A stretch of 37,467 nt of DNA from Gammaproteobacteria bacterium (GCA_026196045.1 JAPHRJ010000020.1:1-37467), one strand, 5' to 3'. Positions 24,656 to 32,768 are shown, counted from the stretch's first letter. The notes: generated by a model not told the origin, from the sequence alone. Numbers and translations are program-made.

Positions 24656-26146
24656 TCAGCTACCTTCTATAGGGTAACTTCTATATTGAGTTTCTGGTAA
24701 GCCATGTGCTGAGAAAAATGCTTCAGCGATGTCCACTTCTTTTTGGCTGCCGGCTATATAAATCTCAAATATCTCCAGTTCTGGATAATCCTGCTGAATT
24801 CTTTCTAGTTGCTGGTTTATATTTTTGCTAGTTGATTCATTAAAACTAAGCGATGTAAATCGGAAGTCATCGAATGCATCGTCCCAGGCCCGACAAAGAT
24901 TTTTCATATAATGCTGTTCCGGGATAGAAGCCAGCCAATAAAGATGGGCCTTTTCTGTGTTCCCTAATATAAGTGCATGCTCAACCAGTCCTTTAATGGG
25001 TGCAAATCCGGTATTAAATGCAACAAAAAGAATGGGGCGTAAACTGTCAGAATCAAGCAGGAAGTTTCCCTCTGGACCGGAAATCTTTACTTCTTCACCT
25101 TTCTGTAGTTCATCCAGTAAATAGGACGATATGTCAGTTTTCTGAGAACGGTATATATGAAACTGGATATTACGATCATCACAGGGACAACTGGCAATAG
25201 GAAGGCTTGTTTGAGGTATATTATTAGCTGAGACCAGGGCCGATTGCCCGGATAAAAAACGTAGACGATGAGTCTTAGCTGTCGCTAGGGTTACAATGGC
25301 CAGGTTTTCTGAAATGGCTTTTATATTTTTAACAATGGTCGTGATCTCCTGGTAAGGTATGTCTTCGTCATCAAGCGCTTCCTGAGCTTGCAAAACAATG
25401 TCGGTTACTGCCGTGTTTGAACAGGCCAGAATATATCCCTGTTTTGTCTCAGTTTCCGAGAGAATATATTCATGGTTTCGTGTTAATTGAACTTCACCAG
25501 AGATCAGTCGTGCGCGACATTTCCCACACTCACCATTACTACAACCATAATTCATACCATAACCAGCACTTAGTGCAGCTTCAAGAATTGAAGTATTTCC
25601 TTCAATAAGATATTCGTGGCCGCTGGGCATGAGATGAACCTGAGCGGCCACTAGTCGTAACATGGTGTCCCGAATTAATAACTGTGTATCTGTCGTACTG
25701 GCTGATATTGGCATTCCAAGATTTTGCTGTAACCAGTCTGAAAGCTGCGTTACTTCAGTTGCCATTCCGGCTGTTGCGGCAAGATCCTTTAACTTCTCGG
25801 CAACCTGTTGTAGCAAGTCTGCTTCATAAGCAGCTTGAGCTCGATTGCTTGCCAGTTCTTTGCTCAGGGCATGAACTCGAGCGGCCAGGGTACCAAGATC
25901 GGGACTCAATAATTTTTGTAATTTAATTCCACGAGCTCGATGTAACGCGCCTTCAATAATTTCATCAATTTTCTCCAGCTGTGAATTATCTTCAATCTCT
26001 ATATGTGGAAAGTGGTGGGATAAATCACTTAGCTTCAGTTTTCCTTCAAAGCTGATTAGTTCGCCATCCTGAAGCATTTTCTGGATAGTTCCACGGGAAA
26101 TGCCCACAAGTTTTGCGGCTCGAGAAACGCTGAGTAGTCTTTCCAT
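24656..26146 (-). CDS. HTH / 2Fe-2S ferredoxin / flavoreductase fusion protein
   Basis: 496 residues. Residues 1-47 read as an excisionase/MerR-type helix-turn-helix (SVSRAAKLVGISRGTIQKML). Residues 55-145 are helical, possibly a coiled-coil dimeriser. Residues 165-250 are a plant-type 2Fe-2S ferredoxin with Cys202, Cys207, Cys210 and Cys242 (CSNGECGKC, then CSN). Residues 265-495 are FNR-like: GPEGNFLL and the NAD-site FNTGFAP. The FAD motif RxYS reads TSLPIAS instead, so FAD binding may be weak or altered. A DNA-binding redox protein is the straightforward reading. An AscD-like reductase with an appended HTH is the alternative. AGGGA precedes the ATG. Confidence 0.85.
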   Translation of the reverse strand: MERLLSVSRAAKLVGISRGTIQKMLQDGELISFEGKLKLSDLSHHFPHIEIEDNSQLEKIDEIIEGALHRARGIKLQKLLSPDLGTLAARVHALSKELASNRAQAAYEADLLQQVAEKLKDLAATAGMATEVTQLSDWLQQNLGMPISASTTDTQLLIRDTMLRLVAAQVHLMPSGHEYLIEGNTSILEAALSAGYGMNYGCSNGECGKCRARLISGEVQLTRNHEYILSETETKQGYILACSNTAVTDIVLQAQEALDDEDIPYQEITTIVKNIKAISENLAIVTLATAKTHRLRFLSGQSALVSANNIPQTSLPIASCPCDDRNIQFHIYRSQKTDISSYLLDELQKGEEVKISGPEGNFLLDSDSLRPILFVAFNTGFAPIKGLVEHALILGNTEKAHLYWLASIPEQHYMKNLCRAWDDAFDDFRFTSLSFNESTSKNINQQLERIQQDYPELEIFEIYIAGSQKEVDIAEAFFSAHGLPETQYRSYPIEGS

Positions 26147-26464
26147 TAAAAAGATCCCTGTAATACTAATGGTTACGCTGCAATCATTTCTTATGCGACT
26201 AATTTCTGATGTAAGTATGGTTCATGAATGTTATTTTTAAAATTATTTTTACTTATTGTGCCAGACAATAACAACTAGAAATAAAGAAGGGGCAGGAAAC
26301 TAAATGCATAAATATCACAGGATCTTTATTCATAGGCAAAAAATATGGGTTTTAAATGAATAACATGCTATATATTCATCATAGTCACAGAACTGGACAA
26401 AATATTGCATATATAGCAAGAGTGACAAATTTTCGTCCCGAGTTACTGGAGAGAAATGGCGTAG
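26147..26464. other. 318-base divergent gap, fusion gene to M15 gene
   Basis: AT-rich with no gene I can support. A 19-codon frame at 26304-26363 has AGGAA five bases upstream of its ATG, but nothing else argues for it. A two-codon frame (ATG GCG TAG) abuts the M15 start. No clear promoter pair or operator palindrome was found, although the region must contain promoters for both neighbours. Confidence 0.5.
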
Positions 26465-27343
26465 ATGATCAAACGTAGGCAGTTTTTAATCTCGATGGGC
26501 CTGTTATCAGTAACGGGGGTAAGCTATTCCTTGTTGAAAGCAATGACAACTAAATCATTAACAGATGCTCCACTACTGACCTCTGAGACCATGGATGTAT
26601 TTTCAGGAGAGCTTGTTGAAGGTGATATCAAGGATCATATCTATAAAATTAGCCATTTTGATCATGCCTTTTCCGAAGATATTTTTTTACCCGAAACAGA
26701 TAATAAGATTCTGATTGAAGCCGTAGATCGAATGGCCCGGTTGCAACAACTGGTAGGGCATGGCAATTTTTCTATCCTTAGTTATGATGAAATGCTGAAG
26801 TATGCAAAAAATTATTCACAAATTGGGGAGTTTACTCCGACTGAACTAAATTTGTTTGAGCGTATTTTTTCTGAAGATGCCCAGATTTATGGCTTTATGG
26901 GCAGTAAGGTTGTTGACTCAATAACTGCGATGATCGATAAAAATACAGGAGTTAAAATTGCTGGATCTGGCAACTATCTATTTAAGGGTGACTCGCATGA
27001 TATGTATATTCGTCTGAAAAAAGATATTGGCGATAGTTTGATCCTGACCTCAGGAATTCGAAGTATTGTAAAACAGATGTATTTATTTCTGGCGAAAGTA
27101 AAAGAATCAAATGGGAACCTTTCTATGGCTTCACGCTCCCTGGCTCCACCGGGGCATTCCTATCATGCCATTGGTGATTTTGATGTTGGGAATGCGGCAT
27201 TAGGAAGTATGAATTTCACAAAAAAATTTGCTGATACGGATGAATTTAAAAAACTTGTGCAACTTGGATATATATCAATACGCTATACCGAGGACAACCA
27301 GTTAGGTGTACGTTATGAACCATGGCATATTAAAGTGGTTTGA
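26465..27343 (+). CDS. M15-family (LAS/VanY-like) peptidoglycan carboxypeptidase
   Basis: 292 residues. The N-terminus MIKRRQFLISMGLLSVTG has a twin-arginine and hydrophobic core, so Tat export or a membrane anchor is possible. The LAS zinc motifs sit near the C-terminus: PPGHSYHAIGDFDVG (residues 228-242; His234 and Asp240 are likely ligands) and EPWH (285-288; catalytic Glu285, zinc ligand His288). The first motif is one residue shorter than the usual SxHxxGxAxD. The enzyme should cleave D-Ala or L,D bonds in stem peptides. GGAGAG lies before the ATG. The stop is 3 bases from the start of the Csd4-like gene, so the two form an operon. Confidence 0.85.
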   Translation: MIKRRQFLISMGLLSVTGVSYSLLKAMTTKSLTDAPLLTSETMDVFSGELVEGDIKDHIYKISHFDHAFSEDIFLPETDNKILIEAVDRMARLQQLVGHGNFSILSYDEMLKYAKNYSQIGEFTPTELNLFERIFSEDAQIYGFMGSKVVDSITAMIDKNTGVKIAGSGNYLFKGDSHDMYIRLKKDIGDSLILTSGIRSIVKQMYLFLAKVKESNGNLSMASRSLAPPGHSYHAIGDFDVGNAALGSMNFTKKFADTDEFKKLVQLGYISIRYTEDNQLGVRYEPWHIKVV

Positions 27344-27346
27344 ATC

Positions 27347-28696
27347 ATGACTAAGTCAGGATTACTATTTATATTTTTAACACTATCTCTTTTGCCACTT
27401 GAGGCAAAAGAAAATCGCCTGGACTTTAGTTTACACAAGCTAGAGTCAGGCCGTCCCGGCCCCACTATACTTGTTGTTGGAGGAATCCAGGGTGATGAAC
27501 CCGGGGGTTTCAATGCCGCAGCTCTACTTGTAACAGATTATAAAATTAGTACAGGTAATGTCTGGGTTGTCCCAAACCTGAATTTCGAAAGTATTATTAA
27601 GCGTTCTCGTGGCGTACACGGTGATATGAACCGTAAATTCCTGCATTTAAATCAGAATGATCCTGAGTATAATGCAGTACAGAAAATCAAATCGATCATT
27701 CTTGAGAAGCAGGTTGATCTGATATTGAATTTACATGATGGCAGTGGCTTTTATAACGAGAAATATATTGACCGATTACGTAACCCTAATCGTTGGGGGC
27801 AAAGTATTATTATTGACCAGGCTAAACTGTCTTCAGAAAAATATGGAAAGCTAATGGAGTTGGCTAAAGAGGCCGCAGAGTCTGCTAATCAGGAAATTAA
27901 CAATACAAAGCATCTCTACCGTGTAAAAAATACCCATACCCGAGAAGGTAATAAGGAGATGGAAAAAACGCTAACCTATTTTGCGGTACAAAATAACAAG
28001 CCGGCTTTTGGAATTGAAGCGAGTAAACAATTTTTAACCCATGAACGTGTTTATTATCATTTGTTATTGGTAGAAGCATTTTTTAATAAAACCGGTATAA
28101 AGTTCGAGCGGAATTTTAATTTTGCAAAGCAGGGTATTAAGGATAAAATTGATAACAATATTAAACTCTCTCTCTATGATAGTAAGATATATCTGGACAT
28201 GGCCGACGCAAGAAACAGACTGCGATATGTCCCATTAAGAAAAGATTCTCCTATCGAGTTTGAAGCCAGTAATCCATTGGTTACAATAGTTAATGATAAA
28301 AAGTCGTATAAGGTTAGGTATGGAAACCGCCATGTTTCCTTGTTGCTACCAGAATATTTTGATTATGACTCGAGTCTAAGTACGGTATCCTTAGAGGTGG
28401 ATGGTGAACAGGTGAATGCTGAGTTGGGCACTATTATTCCAGTACGAGAAACAATAAAGGTTAAATCCATACCCGGTTATAGAGCTAACATTATTGGATA
28501 CAAAAAATCAGGTGTAAGTAATGAAACGGACCTGCTGATTTCAAAGAATGAAATTCTGAGCCGGTTTTCTGTAGATAAAATGGCGAAACTCTTTCGTCTG
28601 GAATTTTATCGGGAAGATAAGTTCTGCGGAATGGTTTTGCTTAATTTTAAAAAACAAGAGATTTCAAATCTGTCTTTAAGTGCAGTAGTCAACTGA
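27347..28696 (+). CDS. Csd4-like peptidoglycan carboxypeptidase (M14/M99 family)
   Basis: 449 residues, close to H. pylori Csd4 (438). A signal peptide ends near residue 20 (LEA). The zinc site is GGIQGDEPGG with Gln48 and Glu51, and LNLHDGSG with His130; the catalytic Glu is Glu224 in the FGIEASK segment. As I recall the Csd4 literature, Csd4 uses an atypical Gln as zinc ligand (Gln46, Glu49, His128 and catalytic Glu222), the same spacing offset by two. The C-terminal 180 residues are beta-rich, like the Csd4 accessory domains. Csd4 trims muropeptide tripeptides to dipeptides and sets helical cell shape. It is in an operon with the M15 gene. Confidence 0.88.
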   Translation: MTKSGLLFIFLTLSLLPLEAKENRLDFSLHKLESGRPGPTILVVGGIQGDEPGGFNAAALLVTDYKISTGNVWVVPNLNFESIIKRSRGVHGDMNRKFLHLNQNDPEYNAVQKIKSIILEKQVDLILNLHDGSGFYNEKYIDRLRNPNRWGQSIIIDQAKLSSEKYGKLMELAKEAAESANQEINNTKHLYRVKNTHTREGNKEMEKTLTYFAVQNNKPAFGIEASKQFLTHERVYYHLLLVEAFFNKTGIKFERNFNFAKQGIKDKIDNNIKLSLYDSKIYLDMADARNRLRYVPLRKDSPIEFEASNPLVTIVNDKKSYKVRYGNRHVSLLLPEYFDYDSSLSTVSLEVDGEQVNAELGTIIPVRETIKVKSIPGYRANIIGYKKSGVSNETDLLISKNEILSRFSVDKMAKLFRLEFYREDKFCGMVLLNFKKQEISNLSLSAVVN

Positions 28697-28757
28697 TTCT
28701 GAAAAACTATTTTCAGTCGCAGACTAATAGCCTGAAGTACTCCTGTAGCGAGATTAA

Positions 28758-28763
28758 TATAAT
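28758..28763 (+). promoter_or_regulatory. possible -10 element (TATAAT) just before fliB
   Basis: Consensus TATAAT ends 11 bases before the fliB ATG, so any transcript would have almost no leader. The -35 region matches poorly. No ribosome binding site precedes the fliB ATG, which fits a near-leaderless message. Confidence 0.35.
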
Positions 28764-28774
28764 TACTTTTTAGT

Positions 28775-30091
28775 ATGTCAATAAATTATAAAACTCCTGA
28801 GTATTTTCGTGACTTTCAATGTCTGGGTGCTGATTGTATAGATACCTGTTGTCAGCAATGGGAAGTAAAGCTTGATCGTGCGCACTATAAGCTGCTCAAG
28901 GATAAAATGAGCCAGGATGAAGCAGAACAGTCGCTATTTGAAAATTATATCCACATAAACGAACAACCTGTCACCGGTGATCATGACTATGCCATGATTT
29001 CAATGGCTTCAACTGGAATGTGTGCCATGCTGGATCAGTCAGGTCTTTGCACTTTGCATGCAAAGTACGGCGTTGAGCCGTTAGGTGATGTTTGCGCTTT
29101 TTATCCCCGTGTGATTTCTCGTTGTGACCATGATATGGAATTAAGTGGGGCACTTTCCTGTCCTGAGGTGGCACGACTATGTTTGTTAACAGACAATCCA
29201 TTTAAATTTTCCAGGTTTAATGTTTCATGTCTTCCCAGGGCGAAAGATTACCCTATACAAAGAGAGCTACCCAGTAATCCATTTAATTACTATGCGCAAC
29301 ATTTTAAATCGGTTAGAAATACAATGTTGAAATTGTTGTCACAGGAATCCTATTCCCTGTCTACGAGACTGTATGCGTTAGCTGGCCTGGCAAATCGGAT
29401 TTCATCTTATTATCACCGAGATTGTGTCACGCAAGAAATGAAATCGCTGGATGATGATTTGAAGCAGTCATTGCATGAGGATAATTTAAAAGGTATTACT
29501 GAATTCTTAAACCAGGACAGTTCTGTCAATAGTATCGCTCTAATTGTGATACGTGCAATTCTTGAAATTAAAACGACACAGTTTCCGGATGAAAAACTCA
29601 GTCAGCTAGCTAGAAGTATTTATAAGGATTATCAGCAAGACGTTAGTGTTGATAATAGTATTTCATCTGCCCCGATTGAAGAGATACAAAGCCAATATGA
29701 ATTATGGCGCAGCCAATTACCTGAAGTCGTAGTTAATAAGATTGAACAGTATTTTACTCGTTACCTGGCCAATTGTTTTTTCAGAGAATGGTTTTTTACC
29801 ATGCCGGATGTTTTTACCTATGTGCAGATGTTAATTATTCGTCTGGCCATTATGCGTTTTCTATTCATCAGTCACCCCGATCTGCGTCTGTTGGTTGGGA
29901 AGTTAGAAAGTGCAGATGAGCCGGAACAGACGAAACTGATGAATGAACTGGATTCGATGGCTGTTCATTTAGTCTATAATTTTGCTCGTTCAGTCGATCA
30001 AAATCTGTCTTTTTTGCAAATTATCTATACGGCTGTGAGTGAACAGCAGATGATCAGTTTTGATTATTCTTTACCTTTTGTGCGTCTATAG
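28775..30091 (+). CDS. fliB: flagellin lysine-N-methylase FliB
   Basis: 438 residues. The N-terminus has the family Cys signature FxCxGADCxDTCCQQWEV (Cys16, Cys21, Cys25, Cys26) and further cysteines follow at MCAML, LCTLH and VCAFYPR, as in FliB and YkgJ-type metal-cluster proteins. The remaining 300 residues are helical. In Salmonella, FliB methylates lysines of flagellin, with effects on adhesion. No flagellin or other flagellar gene is visible in the window. The C-terminus is intact. It follows the Csd4-like gene by 78 bases on the same strand. Confidence 0.88.
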   Translation: MSINYKTPEYFRDFQCLGADCIDTCCQQWEVKLDRAHYKLLKDKMSQDEAEQSLFENYIHINEQPVTGDHDYAMISMASTGMCAMLDQSGLCTLHAKYGVEPLGDVCAFYPRVISRCDHDMELSGALSCPEVARLCLLTDNPFKFSRFNVSCLPRAKDYPIQRELPSNPFNYYAQHFKSVRNTMLKLLSQESYSLSTRLYALAGLANRISSYYHRDCVTQEMKSLDDDLKQSLHEDNLKGITEFLNQDSSVNSIALIVIRAILEIKTTQFPDEKLSQLARSIYKDYQQDVSVDNSISSAPIEEIQSQYELWRSQLPEVVVNKIEQYFTRYLANCFFREWFFTMPDVFTYVQMLIIRLAIMRFLFISHPDLRLLVGKLESADEPEQTKLMNELDSMAVHLVYNFARSVDQNLSFLQIIYTAVSEQQMISFDYSLPFVRL

Positions 30092-30427
30092 TTAACTGAA
30101 TACACAAAATTCATGAAAATGTTCTATGAAATTAGTCATAGGATAGCTTGGACCTGGCTTAAAATACCTCACCTGTTTCATGCAGGGAAAACCAAAAATC
30201 TCCTTTTATTTCTTAAAACTTATTTCTAAACAATGAGTTATTGTTTCTTCTTGTGAGCCAGGGTGTCTATTAATACTTTATTTTAAATGATCTGGTTATT
30301 TTTCTGTTTTTACCGGTTTCTGGAAATTTTACCGGCTTAATTGGTACACTTAAGTATATAGATACGTAACATTTTTGCCTGACAGTGGTGAGGTGATGAT
30401 CCTGCCACAGAGATAGAAGCTAATTTC
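30092..30427. other. 336-base gap upstream of the ExeA-FHA gene
   Basis: AT-rich. It holds a direct repeat TTTTACCGG at 30308-30316 and 30327-30335 (19 bases start to start) just upstream of a possible promoter (TTGGTA followed by AT-rich sequence). A 38-codon frame at 30113-30229 has no ribosome binding site and is not supported. No sigma-54 box was found. Confidence 0.5.
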
Positions 30428-31645
30428 ATGTACTACGATTTTTTCAATCTTTCTGAACATCCATTTCGCTTAACCACGGATCCAAAATATCTGTACCTGA
30501 GCAGTGGGCATTCTCAGGCCCGTGCTTATCTGGAATATGCGATACGCAATAATGATCGGCTGTTTATTCTCTCCGGTGAAATTGGTGCAGGTAAGACCCT
30601 CGTTATTCAGGATATGATTAATGGGTTGGATGATTCCATCCTGGCTTATAAAATTCATCACACCATGCTGAATGGTCTTGAATTCCTGCAGATGATTCTA
30701 CGGGAGTTTGGCATCAAGTCATTCCATGATCGTAAAGTTGAAATTATTGATCAACTTAATAATTTCCTGATCAAGCAATACAGAAAAAATAAACAGGTCA
30801 TGGTTATTATTGATGAAGCGCAAAATCTGGCACCGGAAGTGCTGGAAGAACTTCGTTTGTTGCTTGAAATGGAATATCAGGGTGAAAGGCTAATTAGCTT
30901 GTTCCTGGTGGGCCAACCTGAGTTGAACCATATTATTGATCAACCAGAAATGGAACAGCTCCGACAACGGGCTCGTTTACGTTTTCATATTCAGGCTCTG
31001 GATCTTGATGATATTGAAAAATATATTATTCATCGTTTAAGTGTGGCTGGAGAAAATCATACGGTTTCTATTCGTAAGGATACCTATCCACTTATAGAAA
31101 AATACACAGGTGGTCGACCACGTTTGATTAATGTATTGATGGATCATGCTTTGACATGTGCCTTTGTCGACTCTCAGAAAGAAATCACACCAGAATATAT
31201 CCAGACTTCAGTCGATGAGCTTAACTGGATGCCCTATGGTGAACCTGTGGAAGATATTCATTCAGCACAGGAAAATACATTAAATGATATTAGTATTACT
31301 AAAAAAATCGTGGTGAGCAAAAATGGCAACTGGATTGCCACTTACCCTATCAATAAAACACGTTTAAATATCGGTCGGCATGGTGACAATGATATTGTTT
31401 TGGGTGAACCACGTATTAGCCGGCAACATGCACAAATTATTGTGAAGGATAACGAAATCTTTATTCAGGATATGAATAGTAAGAACGGTACTTTCACTGG
31501 TTCAAAGCGGATTGACTTACATTCTATGTCAATTGGTGATGTGGTCACGATTTCAAAGTTTGAACTGGAGCTGGTTGATTCTGCGGATGACAAACATGAA
31601 GACATCACAGATACTTTGAATATTGTACATTTCCGCCATTCATAA
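30428..31645 (+). CDS. ExeA/GspA-like AAA ATPase fused to an FHA domain
   Basis: 405 residues. Residues 1-270 are the ExeA-type AAA ATPase found in secretion and transposition helpers: NLSEHPFRLTTDPK near the start, Walker A GEIGAGKT (50-57), Walker B VMVIIDEAQN and a sensor GQPE. Residues 303-383 are an FHA domain with IGRHGDND, RISRQHA and NSKNGTF, so the phosphothreonine pocket looks complete. ExeA normally carries a membrane segment and peptidoglycan-binding domain; here neither is present. A soluble ATPase that responds to a phosphoprotein is inferred. A 10-bp hairpin lies just downstream. Confidence 0.88.
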   Translation: MYYDFFNLSEHPFRLTTDPKYLYLSSGHSQARAYLEYAIRNNDRLFILSGEIGAGKTLVIQDMINGLDDSILAYKIHHTMLNGLEFLQMILREFGIKSFHDRKVEIIDQLNNFLIKQYRKNKQVMVIIDEAQNLAPEVLEELRLLLEMEYQGERLISLFLVGQPELNHIIDQPEMEQLRQRARLRFHIQALDLDDIEKYIIHRLSVAGENHTVSIRKDTYPLIEKYTGGRPRLINVLMDHALTCAFVDSQKEITPEYIQTSVDELNWMPYGEPVEDIHSAQENTLNDISITKKIVVSKNGNWIATYPINKTRLNIGRHGDNDIVLGEPRISRQHAQIIVKDNEIFIQDMNSKNGTFTGSKRIDLHSMSIGDVVTISKFELELVDSADDKHEDITDTLNIVHFRHS

Positions 31646-31655
31646 TATGTAATAT

Positions 31656-31681
31656 TGTTCTACTGTGTTTGCAGTAGAACA
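31656..31681. terminator. hairpin downstream of the ExeA-FHA gene
   Basis: A perfect 10-bp stem TGTTCTACTG/CAGTAGAACA with a 6-base loop, starting 10 bases after the stop codon. No uninterrupted T-run follows, only a pyrimidine-rich stretch, so termination is plausible but not certain. Confidence 0.45.
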
Positions 31682-31873
31682 CGCATCCCTCTCCTTCTTT
31701 TATAATATTCCAGTTAATAGATTACTTGCATCCGTTACGTTATCCATGGATACGTTGGCGTGAATGAATACGCGTAAATTCTAAGTGAATAAGACTAAAT
31801 TCTGATTTGAATGGTGACAATTCAGGACTAGAGTCGTGTATGATCAATTCTGCATTAAAATATTGGACAAATA

Positions 31874-32269
31874 ATGATGAAGAATTTATCTGAAAATGAA
31901 AAAGGCACATTGTCTCGATCTATTATGACTATCCTGGAAAGATGGGGTTTGAATACAGAGCAGCAAATGACAATCCTGGATTTACCTGAAAAAACCCCGA
32001 CACGTGCGCTGCGCAAATATCGAGATGGTCAGCCTTTTCCTGATGACAACAATGTTTATCGACGTCTGGAACATATCATTGGTATTGCGGATGCGCTACG
32101 TACCAGTTATCCACATAACCCTGGTATGGGTGCTCTCTGGATGAAACAGAAAAGTAAACACTTTCGTGAACGTGTGCCTTTGAAGATAATGGTTGAAGAT
32201 GGTCTGGATGGTTTAATGCGAGTACGATCACACCTGGATTGCGCCTTCGACTGGTTTGATGCCAAATAA
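31874..32269 (+). CDS. MbcA/ParS/Xre-type antitoxin-like protein (DUF2384), unpaired
   Basis: 131 residues from the first of two adjacent ATGs. The N-terminal half has an Xre-like helical region (LSENEKGTLSRSIMTILERW, then RALRKYRDG), and the C-terminal half matches the DUF2384 toxin-binding segment (RLEHIIGIADALRTSY, then WMKQKSKHF and VPLKIMVEDGLDGLMRVRSHLD). Such proteins are usually antitoxins beside a RES-domain toxin. The gene on its 3' side is a small convergent unknown and no RES-domain frame is present nearby, so this may be a solitary regulator. Confidence 0.8.
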   Translation: MMKNLSENEKGTLSRSIMTILERWGLNTEQQMTILDLPEKTPTRALRKYRDGQPFPDDNNVYRRLEHIIGIADALRTSYPHNPGMGALWMKQKSKHFRERVPLKIMVEDGLDGLMRVRSHLDCAFDWFDAK

Positions 32270-32280
32270 AAGATACCGGG

Positions 32281-32736
32281 CTACTTACGTGATTGTCGAC
32301 GCTGGCGTCCTTTGTAACGGCTAATGGATTTGATGATTTCAGGATAGGGAAAGTTTTCTATCTGGCCAAAAGTACTTTCGGCTTTTTGAATTAAGCCATC
32401 TATATCCATGATAGCCTTGCTTTCCACATCCTGGCCTAGTGCCACTTGCAGACCTTGCAAGCCTCCTACCTGAACTTTAATTTCCCTGGCATGAGGCAGT
32501 GGGCCTTCCACTTTCTGCATCTGTAATGAAAAGCTGGCATTACTGCGCATGAGCACAAGTAACTGAACGCATTTTTCATGCCTTACTGGGGTCTGGCAGG
32601 CCACACCTTCACGATCGGCCAGATTAAAACGTTGTGACTGGCTACAGGCACATTGGCGTGAGTTAATGGCTTTTTCAAAAACACACTTAAGCTGGTTGAT
32701 TTCGCCGTAAGTCTTGCGGTATTGATCCTCTTCCAT
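32281..32736 (-). CDS. cysteine-rich protein of unknown function
   Basis: 151 residues. Five cysteines cluster in the first half: Cys18, Cys29, Cys31, Cys47 and Cys56 (spacings C-x10-C-x-C-x15-C-x8-C), which could hold zinc or an iron-sulfur cluster, though the first position may be too far. The second half is hydrophilic with KVQVGGLQGLQVALG, and the end is basic (RYKGRQRRQSRK). No family is recognised. It converges with the DUF2384 gene, 11 bases from its stop. Confidence 0.65.
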   Translation of the reverse strand: MEEDQYRKTYGEINQLKCVFEKAINSRQCACSQSQRFNLADREGVACQTPVRHEKCVQLLVLMRSNASFSLQMQKVEGPLPHAREIKVQVGGLQGLQVALGQDVESKAIMDIDGLIQKAESTFGQIENFPYPEIIKSISRYKGRQRRQSRK

Positions 32737-32768
32737 AATTTCTACAGTACGGCGGTGAGTCTATACGT

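Noticed and set aside
26304-26363. 19-codon frame upstream of the M15 gene
   Set aside because: AGGAA lies before the ATG, but the peptide has no recognisable pattern and frames of this length arise by chance in AT-rich DNA.
28699-28716. Terminator after the Csd4-like gene
   Set aside because: CTGAAAA/TTTTCAG forms a 7-bp AT-rich stem, but the T-run is part of the stem, so it is a weak candidate at most.
30113-30229. 38-codon frame after fliB
   Set aside because: No ribosome binding site; composition looks random.
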